From: JAIVHA01 sp965367295
GTDB lineage: Bacteria; Pseudomonadota; Gammaproteobacteria; DSM-19610
Length of the DNA: 64,000 nucleotides
Assembly: GCA_965367295.1 (NCBI GenBank)
Contig: CBDUHN010000009.1
Coordinates: forward strand, 1 to 64,000
Direction of reading: 5' to 3'
The position numbers and the translations under genes are program-made. Shown here piece by piece: positions 9,018-17,663 of the stretch (its first letter is position 1; each line of letters opens with the position of its first letter). The notes beneath the pieces are model-generated. The model saw only the letters and a list, made by a program, of their open reading frames with translations. It made no database searches and was not told the DNA's origin.

Positions 9018-9175
9018 GACACGATCCTTGTTGGGTTCGACGACGTATGGATGATAACAACCCGGGGGCAGGGTCGCCAGCAAGGGACAGTGGATACCAT
9101 GGAGCCTGCAGCTCAGCTGTGATGTTCAGAATAACGAAAAGGTTCCCGAAAAACGGCTTGTGGTAGGCTAATCCA

Positions 9176-10024
9176 ATGCGCATTCTTAACGCCAAGCTGT
9201 TGCTATCTCTGCTGGCCCTGTTGCTGGTATTCATCGCCTGGCAGGGGGGTGTGGATGAGTTCGGCCGCCAGTATACGGAGGAGGGATTCCGCCGGGCCCT
9301 GATCACCTTTGGTGTGGCGCGGGCATTGAACGGGGTGATTTCCGTTGCCCAGGGCACCGAGGTGGCCGTGGAACCGGTGGGGATCGGGTTGACCTTCACG
9401 CCGGGGGAGATCCTGGACCCGGTCAATGACCTGGTGGAACGGTTTTCCTGGGTGGTGTTGGCCAGCGGGACCTCGCTGGGTATTCAGCGGGTGCTGCTGC
9501 AGGTGGTTGCCTGGCCCTGGTTCACGGTCATCACCGGCAGCCTGGTGGCGGTGGCGCTGCTGCTGCTCTGGTGGCGGCGTCCGGTGGCGCCGTACCTGAA
9601 GCGTATCTGCTATCCCCTGGCCATCATATTGCTGATCCTGCGTTTTTCCATCCCTATGATTGCGATTGCCAATGAGGGGCTGTACCGGTTCTTCCTGGCA
9701 CCCCAGTATTCGGAGTCCCAGTTGCAGCTGGAGCAGACCGCGCAGACCCTGAGTCAGCTCAACCGGGAAACCCGCAGTACCTTGCCCGAAGAAAAAGAGC
9801 TTTCTCTATTGGAGAGCGCCCGGCGTATGTATGAAACGGCTGCCAGTGGCATGCAGATCGAATCCCGCATCGAAACCTTCAAGCAGAGCGTGGAAAACGT
9901 CAGCGAACATGCCATTCAGCTCATTGTGGTATTCGTGCTGCAAACCATCCTGTTTCCGCTGCTGTTCCTGTGGCTGGTGATCCAACTGCTGAAGTGGGTG
10001 GCGGGCATGTCCTTTGGAACTTGA
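9176..10024 (+). CDS. Membrane protein of unknown function, 282 residues
   Basis: A protein with four predicted transmembrane helices: about residues 5-23, 116-136, 145-166 and 255-277. Residues 25-105 would form an extracytoplasmic or cytoplasmic loop without cysteines. Residues 180-250 are Gln/Glu-rich and helical, with coiled-coil character (LEQTAQTLSQLNRETR). I do not recognise a named family. The gene starts 158 bases from divergent transaldolase and is followed by a 388-base gap containing crossing inverted repeats. The clear membrane topology and long open frame make it a real gene; no function can be assigned from sequence. Confidence 0.85.
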   Translation: MRILNAKLLLSLLALLLVFIAWQGGVDEFGRQYTEEGFRRALITFGVARALNGVISVAQGTEVAVEPVGIGLTFTPGEILDPVNDLVERFSWVVLASGTSLGIQRVLLQVVAWPWFTVITGSLVAVALLLLWWRRPVAPYLKRICYPLAIILLILRFSIPMIAIANEGLYRFFLAPQYSESQLQLEQTAQTLSQLNRETRSTLPEEKELSLLESARRMYETAASGMQIESRIETFKQSVENVSEHAIQLIVVFVLQTILFPLLFLWLVIQLLKWVAGMSFGT

Positions 10025-10144
10025 CCGTTTTCCGGACGATCGAGTGAGGAGAAAAAGCAGGCCGGAAAGAGGGGCGTCCCGGATGGGCTTGGCTGATCTC
10101 GTCCGAATCTACGGAAAACGGGTGGACGCAGGCGTTCCGGCCTG
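10025..10144. repeat. Two interleaved inverted repeats (A-B-A'-B')
   Basis: CCGTTTTCCG (10025-10034) is complementary to CGGAAAACGG (10112-10121), and CAGGCCGGAA (10058-10067) to TTCCGGCCTG (10135-10144). Both are perfect 10-bp pairs, and their order interleaves, so they could not both form as simple nested hairpins but could make a pseudoknot-like RNA. The first repeat starts right after the stop codon of the membrane protein gene. No T-run follows. I do not match this to a known riboswitch. The remaining gap to 10412 holds only a candidate promoter. Confidence 0.4.
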
Positions 10145-10153
10145 TTCTGATAG

Positions 10154-10182
10154 TTGTTTTGGCGGGGGTGATACGTTATAAA
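10154..10182 (+). promoter_or_regulatory. Candidate sigma-70 promoter for the sensor kinase
   Basis: TTGTTT (10154-10159) and TATAAA (10177-10182) are separated by 17 bases. The -10 box matches the consensus in five of six positions; the -35 box is weaker. It lies about 230 bases before the kinase start, leaving a long leader. Confidence 0.35.
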
Positions 10183-10412
10183 CAATTGTTATTGTATGGA
10201 TATATACGGCGCCGGTCTGCGACAGAGGCTTGCGCGGTTTCCTGTTGGCAGTCGACCCGGAGCAGACCCGGGTTCCAGCAATAATGAAGTTATATCGCAA
10301 TCGGTTTGCATCGTCCCGGTAACCGGTGATTCGGTTATGTATAAACCCCGGAACTACACTTCGGGATAAGCGTTTCCGGATTCGTTGAATCCTAGCGGTA
10401 GGTGATACAACC

Positions 10413-12875
10413 TTGCCCATTCCTTCACGTCAGATTGGCGAATCGATGTCGTTCCCGAAGTTGGGGATTTCGCTCGCGGAGAAATCCCGCAATGCGCTGG
10501 CGAATTTCCTCACTGTATTGTTGCCACTGGGGGCTATCATGCTGGTGGCAGCCGTACTCCTCCCGGCTGACCTGTTTTCCCACGACATTGATTTCATCCC
10601 CCTGCATACCATTCTCGAAACCTTCGCCATCGTGGTGGCGCTGCAGGTATTTGGTACCGGATGGTTCGGCTCGGGGATCAAGGGCAAGGGTCGCATGGTG
10701 TTGCTGGCCTGCGTCTTCCTGGCCACGGGACTGCTGGACCTCGGTCATATGCTGTCCTACGTCGGTATGCCGGATTTCATCACGGCCAACAATATTCATA
10801 AGGGTATCCTGTTCTGGCTCGCGGCCCGTTACGTGGTGGCATTCGGGTTGGTGTTGATGGCACTGACCTATGGGCGTGAAAGCGGTTTCCAGACCTCGCG
10901 ATATCTGCTCGTGACCCTGTTCATACTGCTGGTGATTGCCCTGTTCTGGGCAATCCTGGTGTATGAAAAGAGCCTGCCGGCTACCTTTGTTCCCGGCGAG
11001 GGCCTGACGTCCACCAAGATCTGGCTGGAGTACGGGCTGGTATTCCTGTACAGCGCCACGGCGATCTGGTTCTTCATGCTGCACGAACAGCAGGATTCCC
11101 CAATCCCCCGCCTGATTGGATACGCCGCCGCGGTAATGGCGATGAGCGAACTCTGCTTTACCCTGTATGTGAGTGTGGCAGATAACTTCAATGTACTTGG
11201 GCATATCTACAAGGTACTGGGATACGGAATCCTGTACCGCGTACTGTTTATCAGCAATGTCCGGGCGCCCTATCAACGCCTGGAGGTTGCCAATCAACGC
11301 CTGCGCGAGGTTTCCCGTGTGGTTTCCGAGTCGTATGGCACCCGATTGTTCGACCAACTGGTGGAAGAACTTTCCCGCCAGCTGGGCATGCGCTACGTGG
11401 TTATTCTGGAGTTGGATAAAGAGTCCCCGGGGCGGGGGCGGGTGGTTGCCCTGACCGGGGATGATCAGCTGAAACTGCAGCGGGGTCAGGTCTATGATCT
11501 GGACAGCATTTCCTGCCTCAATGCCCGTCAGACTGGCAGCTGTCGCACAAGCTGCGGTGCCGGAAAGCAGTGTCCGAGCGCGATTTTGTTACGGAGTATG
11601 GAAACCGAATCCTGCCTCAGTACCCGCCTGGTGGACTCAAAGGAACAAATGATCGGGGTGCTTACAGCCTTTGATTCGGCGCCAATCCACAATTCCCTTC
11701 CAGTCGAGGAGTTGATGCAGATATTTGCCGGACGTGCGAGTGCGGAACTGGAGCGCATGCGTACAGATGAGAACCTGCGGTCTTCCGAAGCACGCATGCG
11801 CTCCATTCTGACCAATATCCAGGATGGCATTTTCCGAAGCGATGACCAGTTGCGCCTGGAATGGGCTTCACCTTCCACGGAGTACATCACTGGTTATAGC
11901 CCGGGTGAGTTGATCGGGATTCCGATCGAGGAGTTTTATTCCGGCCGGGAGCAATACCAGGCTTTTCTGAACCAGCTGGAAGAGAGTGGCAGCGTAACAG
12001 GCTACGAAATGCAGCTGAAAAGGAAAGCTGGCAAGCTGTTGTGGGTGTCGGTCAATGCGCATTACTACCGGGATGAACTGGGCCGGATACTGGGTGTGGA
12101 AGGCAGCGTACACGATATCCAGGCACGTAAGCAGGCGGAACTGGAATTGCTGGCCCTGAACCAGGAGTTGGAGGCCAAGGTGGAGCAGCGTACCCGCCAG
12201 TTGCAGGAGAGTAATGAGGAGTTGGAGGCATTTTCGTACAGTGTTTCCCACGATCTCCGTGCACCGCTGCGTCATATTGGTGGCTTTACCAGTTTACTAA
12301 GCAGCCATTGCGGGTCTGTGCTTGATGCTGAAGGGCAAGATTATATCCAGCGCATTCTCCGTGGTGTGGAACGCATGGGGCAGCTCATCGAGGATTTGCT
12401 GACACTGTCCCAGATTACACAGCATGAGCTTCAACGCACAGAGCTGGATATCAGCGCCCTGGTGAGTGATGTCGTGCAGCAACTTTCCGGCGAGGACCCC
12501 GGTCAGCAGGTCGAGACCCTGGTGGAGAGTGGCCTGATGGTGAATGCGGATCCCATGCTGGTAAGAATCGTGCTGGAAAACCTGCTGAGCAATGCCTGGA
12601 AATTCACGCGGCGTGAAGCCCATCCCCGGATCGAGTTCGGGGCCTATATGGAATCCGGGCGCCGGGTTTATTTCGTCAAGGACAACGGTGCGGGCTTTGA
12701 TATGAGGTATGCGGGCAGGCTGTTCAGCCCGTTTCAGCGCTTGCATTCGACAGAGGAATATGAAGGCACGGGGATCGGCCTTGCGACGGTCGCACGGATC
12801 ATACGTCGGCATGGCGGTGACATACAGGCGAACTCCGTTCCAGGGGAAGGTGCCTGCTTCACCTTTACGCTATGA
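10413..12875 (+). CDS. Membrane sensor histidine kinase (MASE3-like, GAF, PAS)
   Basis: A hybrid-less sensor kinase of 820 residues. Residues 30-285 hold seven or eight transmembrane helices resembling a MASE3 sensor domain. Residues 300-450 form a GAF-like domain with a cysteine cluster (C368, C377, C381, C387), 455-575 a PAS/PAC domain, 600-670 the HisKA helix with phospho-acceptor His613 in SVSHDLRAPLR, and 710-820 the ATPase domain (NLLSNAWKF, GTGIGLATV). There is no receiver, so it needs a separate response regulator; the orphan regulator at 17664-18380 is the nearest. The TTG start at 10413 has AGGTGA 8 bases upstream; an ATG at 10446 lacks such a site but is also possible. It lies upstream of and co-directional with the 2-oxoacid oxidoreductase operon, which suggests a regulatory link. 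Confidence 0.9.
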   Translation: MPIPSRQIGESMSFPKLGISLAEKSRNALANFLTVLLPLGAIMLVAAVLLPADLFSHDIDFIPLHTILETFAIVVALQVFGTGWFGSGIKGKGRMVLLACVFLATGLLDLGHMLSYVGMPDFITANNIHKGILFWLAARYVVAFGLVLMALTYGRESGFQTSRYLLVTLFILLVIALFWAILVYEKSLPATFVPGEGLTSTKIWLEYGLVFLYSATAIWFFMLHEQQDSPIPRLIGYAAAVMAMSELCFTLYVSVADNFNVLGHIYKVLGYGILYRVLFISNVRAPYQRLEVANQRLREVSRVVSESYGTRLFDQLVEELSRQLGMRYVVILELDKESPGRGRVVALTGDDQLKLQRGQVYDLDSISCLNARQTGSCRTSCGAGKQCPSAILLRSMETESCLSTRLVDSKEQMIGVLTAFDSAPIHNSLPVEELMQIFAGRASAELERMRTDENLRSSEARMRSILTNIQDGIFRSDDQLRLEWASPSTEYITGYSPGELIGIPIEEFYSGREQYQAFLNQLEESGSVTGYEMQLKRKAGKLLWVSVNAHYYRDELGRILGVEGSVHDIQARKQAELELLALNQELEAKVEQRTRQLQESNEELEAFSYSVSHDLRAPLRHIGGFTSLLSSHCGSVLDAEGQDYIQRILRGVERMGQLIEDLLTLSQITQHELQRTELDISALVSDVVQQLSGEDPGQQVETLVESGLMVNADPMLVRIVLENLLSNAWKFTRREAHPRIEFGAYMESGRRVYFVKDNGAGFDMRYAGRLFSPFQRLHSTEEYEGTGIGLATVARIIRRHGGDIQANSVPGEGACFTFTL

Positions 12876-13134
12876 GAAAATGAATAGACAGCATCACGAT
12901 GCATGGCAACGCACCGGGTCAGGCAAGGATGCGCCATCCACGCCGCCTGGCAGGCATTGTCTCCCCGCCGGTGAATTGCATTTGATCTTGGCAGGCGTAG
13001 GATGAGTGACGCGAAAACAGGTACGAAATACTGTTCCAGTATCACACATGGGTGACAAAGGATGGTTTCTGCATGCCGATGAAAATGCGGCTTTCAGCCT
13101 CGGATCGTAAGCTTCCCTGGCGGGATGCAGGGTC

Positions 13135-13701
13135 TTGATCGAGGTCAGGGTTCACGGCCGTGGAGGTCAGGGCAATGTGGTGGCGGCCTATCTGCTGGCC
13201 ACCGCGGCCTTCGAAGAGGGCTGGCATGCCCAGGCCTTCCCTGCCTTTGGCGCCGAGCGGCGTGGGGCGCCGGTGGTGGCCTTTGTGCGGCTGCACGACC
13301 GGCCGATCCGGCGTCGCTGCCAGGTGGCGGAGCCGGATTTCCTGATTATCCAGGACGAGGCGCTGTTGCACGTAAGCGGTATCAGCGAGGGACTGAAACC
13401 CGGCGGCGCCATCCTGCTGAACTCCTCCCGGCCTGCGGAAGATTTCGTCGGTGTACTGTCCCAATCCCTGATCACCATGCCTGCCACGCGCCTTGCCCAG
13501 GAACACCTTGGACGTCCGGTACCCAACACCGCGCTGCTGTCCGGTTTTCTGAGCCTCACCGGTCTGCTGCCGCAGCAGGCATTGATGGAAGCGCTGGCGC
13601 AGCGTTTCAAGGGTGAAGTGTTGGCTCGTAACCAGCAACTCATCGAAGCGGCCGCGAGTGCCGTGCCCGCCAATCTCTGGAAGGTGACCGCAGATGCGTA
13701 A
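13135..13701 (+). CDS. porG: 2-oxoacid:ferredoxin oxidoreductase, gamma subunit
   Basis: The 188-residue gamma subunit of a pyruvate/2-oxoacid:ferredoxin oxidoreductase, identified by the N-terminal GRGGQGNVVAA motif and the FGAERRGAPV segment typical of the CoA-binding gamma domain. It is the first gene of a four-gene operon and overlaps the alpha gene by 8 bases. The TTG at 13135 is the only start giving the conserved beginning MIEVRVHGRGGQG; a purine-rich CAGGG lies just upstream. About 260 bases of non-coding sequence separate it from the kinase gene. The substrate (pyruvate, 2-oxoglutarate or a branched-chain acid) cannot be decided from this subunit. Confidence 0.9.
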   Translation: MIEVRVHGRGGQGNVVAAYLLATAAFEEGWHAQAFPAFGAERRGAPVVAFVRLHDRPIRRRCQVAEPDFLIIQDEALLHVSGISEGLKPGGAILLNSSRPAEDFVGVLSQSLITMPATRLAQEHLGRPVPNTALLSGFLSLTGLLPQQALMEALAQRFKGEVLARNQQLIEAAASAVPANLWKVTADA

Positions 13702-14884
13702 GGCACTGGAAGGTTCGCAGGCCATTGCCCGGGCCGTGGCCCTGTGCCGGCCCCAGGTGGTGGCCGCCTATCCCATCACACCGCAGACCCATATTGTCGA
13801 GAATCTGGCCCGGCTGGTGGCCAACGGTGAACTGGAGTGTGAACTGGTCAGTGTGGAAAGCGAGTTTTCCGCCGCTTCGGTGGCACTCGGGGCGGCCTGC
13901 GCCGGTTCGCGTGCCTATACCGCCAGTGCCTCGCAGGGCATCCTGCTGATGAGCGAGGTGCTCTACAACATTGCCGGCCTGCGCGTACCCATGGTGATGA
14001 CCTGTGCCAACCGCGCCATTGCCGCCCCACTGTCGATCTGGAACGATCAACAGGATTCCATGGCCGTACGCGATGCCGGCTGGATTCAGCTTTATTGTGC
14101 CGACAACCAGGAAGCCGTTGATACCACCATTCAGGCCTACCGCATCGCCGAGCGTACCGAACTGCCGGTAATGGTCTGTGTCGATGGCTTTACGCTTACC
14201 CATACCCTGGAACCCATCGATGTGCCGGAGCAGGCCGAAGTGGACCGGTTCCTGCCGGCCTATGCGTTTGACCGTGGCCTGTCCCCGCAGCAACCGATCA
14301 GTATTGGCACACTGGTGTCCCCCGATTACTACACCGAGGCCCGCCAGAGCCATCACGATGCGCTGCTGGATGCACAGGCAGAGATCATCCGTGCGGATCT
14401 CGACTGGGAGACGGTCAGTGGTCGTCGTTGCGGCGGTTTGTTATCTGCCGATGGTCCCGATGATGCGCGGATCGGCATTCTCACCCTGGGTTCGGTGTAT
14501 GGCACCCTGGCCGAGGCGCGCGAGGAATCCCCCGGTCTGCCCGCCACCCGGCTGCTCAAGTTGCGTGCCTATCGACCATTCCCGGCCGAGGCGCTGCGTG
14601 AGGCCTGCGCCGGGCTCGATGACCTGATCGTGCTGGAGCGGGCCTTTTCCCCCGGCGCGGGCGGCATTGTGTCCACCGAGGTGCATGCAGCCCTGAGTCA
14701 TTTGGCAAAGGCACCACGCATCCACAGTTTCGCGGCCGGTCTGGGCGGGCGGGATATCCCCCTGTCGCTGTATGGCCGTTTGCTGGAGCAGGTGCGACAG
14801 GTTGCGCCGCAACCGTTCACCATCATCGATCTGGAACCGGAACGCATGCCGGCAGCACAACCGGCGCGGGAGAATGCCATATGA
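13694..14884 (+). CDS. porA: 2-oxoacid:ferredoxin oxidoreductase, alpha subunit
   Basis: The 396-residue alpha subunit carries the pyrimidine-binding thiamine-diphosphate domain, shown by AYPITPQTHIVE near residues 25-36 and an SVESEFSAAS segment where the catalytic-region glutamate sits. The second half is the transketolase C-terminal-like domain. With the beta and gamma subunits it would oxidatively decarboxylate a 2-oxoacid to acyl-CoA, reducing ferredoxin, or run in reverse to fix CO2. It overlaps porG by 8 bases and porB by 4 (ATGA), so expression is probably coupled. The YPITP form is shared by pyruvate- and branched-chain-type enzymes, so I call only the 2-oxoacid class. Confidence 0.92.
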   Translation: MRKALEGSQAIARAVALCRPQVVAAYPITPQTHIVENLARLVANGELECELVSVESEFSAASVALGAACAGSRAYTASASQGILLMSEVLYNIAGLRVPMVMTCANRAIAAPLSIWNDQQDSMAVRDAGWIQLYCADNQEAVDTTIQAYRIAERTELPVMVCVDGFTLTHTLEPIDVPEQAEVDRFLPAYAFDRGLSPQQPISIGTLVSPDYYTEARQSHHDALLDAQAEIIRADLDWETVSGRRCGGLLSADGPDDARIGILTLGSVYGTLAEAREESPGLPATRLLKLRAYRPFPAEALREACAGLDDLIVLERAFSPGAGGIVSTEVHAALSHLAKAPRIHSFAAGLGGRDIPLSLYGRLLEQVRQVAPQPFTIIDLEPERMPAAQPARENAI

Positions 14885-15879
14885 ACGTTACCGAGGTTCC
14901 TGTCGACCTGAGTGAGCTGCGCCGCAACCAGCCACGCTACCAGGGCTTGGTCTCCGGCCACCGTGCCTGCCTGGGTTGTGGCGAAGCACTGGCCGCGCGA
15001 CTGGTCACCGAGGCGGCGGGTCCGGATGTGGTGGTGGCCAACGCCACCGGCTGCCTGGAGATCTTCACTACGCCCTGGCCCGAATCCTCGTGGCGGTTAC
15101 CCTGGATACATTCCCTGTTCGAGAACACCGGTGCCGTGGCGGCAGGGATGGAAGCGGCGTTGAAGGCACAGGGTAAATCCACCAAGGTGCTGGCCTTCGC
15201 CGGTGACGGCGGCACCTTCGACATCGGTTTCCAGGCCCTGTCCGGTATGCTGGAGCGGGGCCACAATGTGCTGTATGTGTGCTTCGACAACGAGGCCTAC
15301 ATGAACACCGGCATTCAGCGCTCCAGCTCCACACCCCATGCCGCCATGACCACCACCTCGCCGCCGGGCAAGGCACGCATGGGCAAGCGCCACCTGAAGA
15401 AGGATATCCTGTCCATCGTCGCCGCCCATCACATACCCTATGCCGCCACCAGTTCGGTGGCCTATCCCTCCGATATCCGCCAGAAGGTGCGGCGTGCGAT
15501 CAACGTGGAAGGGCCAACTTTTCTACAGATCCACTGTCCCTGTCCGCTGGGCTGGGGACACGATGGCGCGCAGAGCATCCAGGTGGCACGGCTGGCGGTG
15601 CAGACCGGACTGTTTCCCATCATCGAACTGGAACGCGGCGATCTCATCGGCAGCATGCCGGTACGCGACCCGCGGCCGGTGACCGATTACCTGCAACTGC
15701 AGCAACGTTTCCGACATCTGTTCGCAAAGGGAGACAGCCGTGCCGTGGAGGAACTGGAGCACATCCAGGCGCTGGCGGATCACAACCTGGAGCATTTCGA
15801 TCTGCGCGGCAATCAACCGGATGCACTGGATTCCGATGGCGCCGACACGGTGAAGCGCGGCGGCCTGCGCAGGGCCTAG
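14881..15879 (+). CDS. porB: 2-oxoacid:ferredoxin oxidoreductase, beta subunit (TPP-binding)
   Basis: The 332-residue beta subunit binds thiamine diphosphate and a [4Fe-4S] cluster. It shows the cysteine pair in HRACLGCGEAL, a further cysteine in NATGCLEIF, the Mg-diphosphate motif GDGGTFDIG with the downstream NEAYMNTG, and a late cysteine pair in HCPCPLGWG. The length is as expected for three-subunit pyruvate-type enzymes. It overlaps porA by 4 bases and is followed 40 bases later by the FAD oxidoreductase with ferredoxin domains, which probably replaces the missing delta (PorD) subunit. Confidence 0.92.
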   Translation: MNVTEVPVDLSELRRNQPRYQGLVSGHRACLGCGEALAARLVTEAAGPDVVVANATGCLEIFTTPWPESSWRLPWIHSLFENTGAVAAGMEAALKAQGKSTKVLAFAGDGGTFDIGFQALSGMLERGHNVLYVCFDNEAYMNTGIQRSSSTPHAAMTTTSPPGKARMGKRHLKKDILSIVAAHHIPYAATSSVAYPSDIRQKVRRAINVEGPTFLQIHCPCPLGWGHDGAQSIQVARLAVQTGLFPIIELERGDLIGSMPVRDPRPVTDYLQLQQRFRHLFAKGDSRAVEELEHIQALADHNLEHFDLRGNQPDALDSDGADTVKRGGLRRA

Positions 15880-15919
15880 AGAGGTTTGTAGTACTGGACA
15901 ACCGCACGCATACACGGGC

Positions 15920-17614
15920 ATGAGCATGGAAAAAATCACCCGCGGCAGTATTGCCGCACCCGGTACCACGCTGGCCTACAAGACCGGCAGCTGGCGCATA
16001 CAGCGTCCTCTCTATCAGCATCGTATTGCGCCCTGTCACGGTGCCTGTCCCGCGGGGGAGGACCCGCAGGCCTATATCGCCCTGCTCGATGAAGGGCATC
16101 CGCGTGCCGCCTGGGAAAAGCTGGTAAGTGTGAATCCGCTGCCGGCGATCACCGGGCGGGTGTGCCCGCATCCCTGTGAATCGGGTTGCAACCGTGGCGA
16201 ATATGATGAGCCACTGGCCATCCACAGTATCGAACGCCATCTCGGTGACCAGGCCATTGCCCTTGACTGGCCCTACCCGGTCAGCAAGCCCGCGGTCGAT
16301 GCTCCGCGTATTGCCGTGGTCGGTGCCGGGCCGGCGGGTCTGTCCGCGGCCTATCATGGTTTGCGTGGCGGGCTGAACGTGACCCTGTACAGTGCCGTGC
16401 CGGAACCGGGCGGTACCCTGCATGCCATTCCCGGCTATCGCCTGCCCCGTGAGGTGATCGAACAGGAAGTGGCGCGACTGCTGGCCACCGGCATTGATTT
16501 TCGTCCCAACCAGCGACTCGGCCGTGATTTCTATCTCGATGATCTGGAGGATGAATACCTGGCCGTGTTTCTCGCCCCGGGCACTCAGCTCAGCCGCGAG
16601 TGGAGTATCCAGGGTGTAACACCGCCAGCCCTTCATGAGGGCCTGCACCTGCTCAAGGAATGGATGGCGGTGGGTGAAGCGCCGGTCATGAAAAGTGCGG
16701 CGGTGGTTGGGGGTGGCAATACCGCCGTCGATGTGGCACGGGTACTCAAGTGCGCCGGGGTGCCGGAGGTGCACATTGTCACGCACAACGGTCTGCCGGG
16801 ACCGGATACCCTGCCCGAAGACGCGATGCGTGCCATTCCCCGGGAAATCGCCCAGGCACAGGAAGAGGGGATTCAGATACATGATCACCGCGGTATCCAT
16901 CGCCTGATTCTGCGTGGTAAACAGGTGACCGGTGTGGAAATGACGCGCATGAAAAAAATCCGCGATGCCAACGGGCGTTTGCAGCGGGTGGCCTTTGAAG
17001 GTACGGAGAGCATCCTGCACGTGGACCAGGTGATTCCCGCCATCGGTCAGATGGTCAACCCCGCAGGGCTGGAGAACATCATCAATGGCGACCGTTATCT
17101 TGCCGTGGATGAATGGTGTCGCATTCCCGACCACCCGGGCCTGTATGCCGGCGGCGATGCCTGCGGCAGCGGCCGTGGCACGGTGACGGCCGCCGTGGGT
17201 GATGGACGCCGTGCCGCCGAAGCCATGCTTGCCGCCTTACAGGCTCGGGAGCTACCGGCACCGGCCCCACCCGCTGTGATTGCCTGCAATGCCCTCAACA
17301 CGGAATATTTCGAGCCTGCGCAACGCTTCGAGGCACCGTTGCTACCGGTGGAACAGCGTACCTGTGAAGAGGAGATCGAGGGGGCATTGAGTCGGGAGCA
17401 GGCGCAGGCCGAGGCCAAGCGTTGTTTTTCCTGTGGCAGTTGCATGAGCTGTGATAACTGCTGGACCCTGTGCCCCGACAGCGCGGTATTGAAAACCCGC
17501 ACGGAGATCGCGCATGGCGGAGGCTATGTCTTCGATTACGATTACTGCAAGGGTTGCGGGCTCTGTGCCCATGAATGTCCGACCGGCTATATCGCCATGG
17601 TGGAGGAATCCTAG
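15920..17614 (+). CDS. GltD-type FAD/NAD(P) oxidoreductase fused to 2x[4Fe-4S] ferredoxin
   Basis: A 564-residue fusion. Residues 35-110 match the GltD N-terminal iron-sulfur domain (C39, C43; GRVCPHPCESGC with C82, C86, C90). Residues 130-450 are the two-dinucleotide-binding flavoprotein core: FAD motif VVGAGPAG, NAD(P) motif VVGGGNTAVD, and closing motif LYAGGDACG. The C-terminus (residues 500-560) has two ferredoxin-type clusters, C508-C511-C514-C518 and C543-C546-C549-C553, plus extra C502 and C505. This arrangement matches a PorD (delta) subunit joined to an NfnB/GltD-like NAD(P)H-ferredoxin module. As the last gene of the por operon it probably carries electrons between the oxidoreductase and NAD(P)H. 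Direct interaction is inference. Confidence 0.88.
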   Translation: MSMEKITRGSIAAPGTTLAYKTGSWRIQRPLYQHRIAPCHGACPAGEDPQAYIALLDEGHPRAAWEKLVSVNPLPAITGRVCPHPCESGCNRGEYDEPLAIHSIERHLGDQAIALDWPYPVSKPAVDAPRIAVVGAGPAGLSAAYHGLRGGLNVTLYSAVPEPGGTLHAIPGYRLPREVIEQEVARLLATGIDFRPNQRLGRDFYLDDLEDEYLAVFLAPGTQLSREWSIQGVTPPALHEGLHLLKEWMAVGEAPVMKSAAVVGGGNTAVDVARVLKCAGVPEVHIVTHNGLPGPDTLPEDAMRAIPREIAQAQEEGIQIHDHRGIHRLILRGKQVTGVEMTRMKKIRDANGRLQRVAFEGTESILHVDQVIPAIGQMVNPAGLENIINGDRYLAVDEWCRIPDHPGLYAGGDACGSGRGTVTAAVGDGRRAAEAMLAALQARELPAPAPPAVIACNALNTEYFEPAQRFEAPLLPVEQRTCEEEIEGALSREQAQAEAKRCFSCGSCMSCDNCWTLCPDSAVLKTRTEIAHGGGYVFDYDYCKGCGLCAHECPTGYIAMVEES

Positions 17615-17663
17615 GGCCTGCCCATACGTTCCACGCGGTGACGTGATGAAGGCCTGACGGGGT

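Noticed and set aside
10025..10144. c-di-GMP (GEMM) riboswitch in the kinase leader
   Set aside because: The expected conserved core and tetraloop-receptor layout are not visible.
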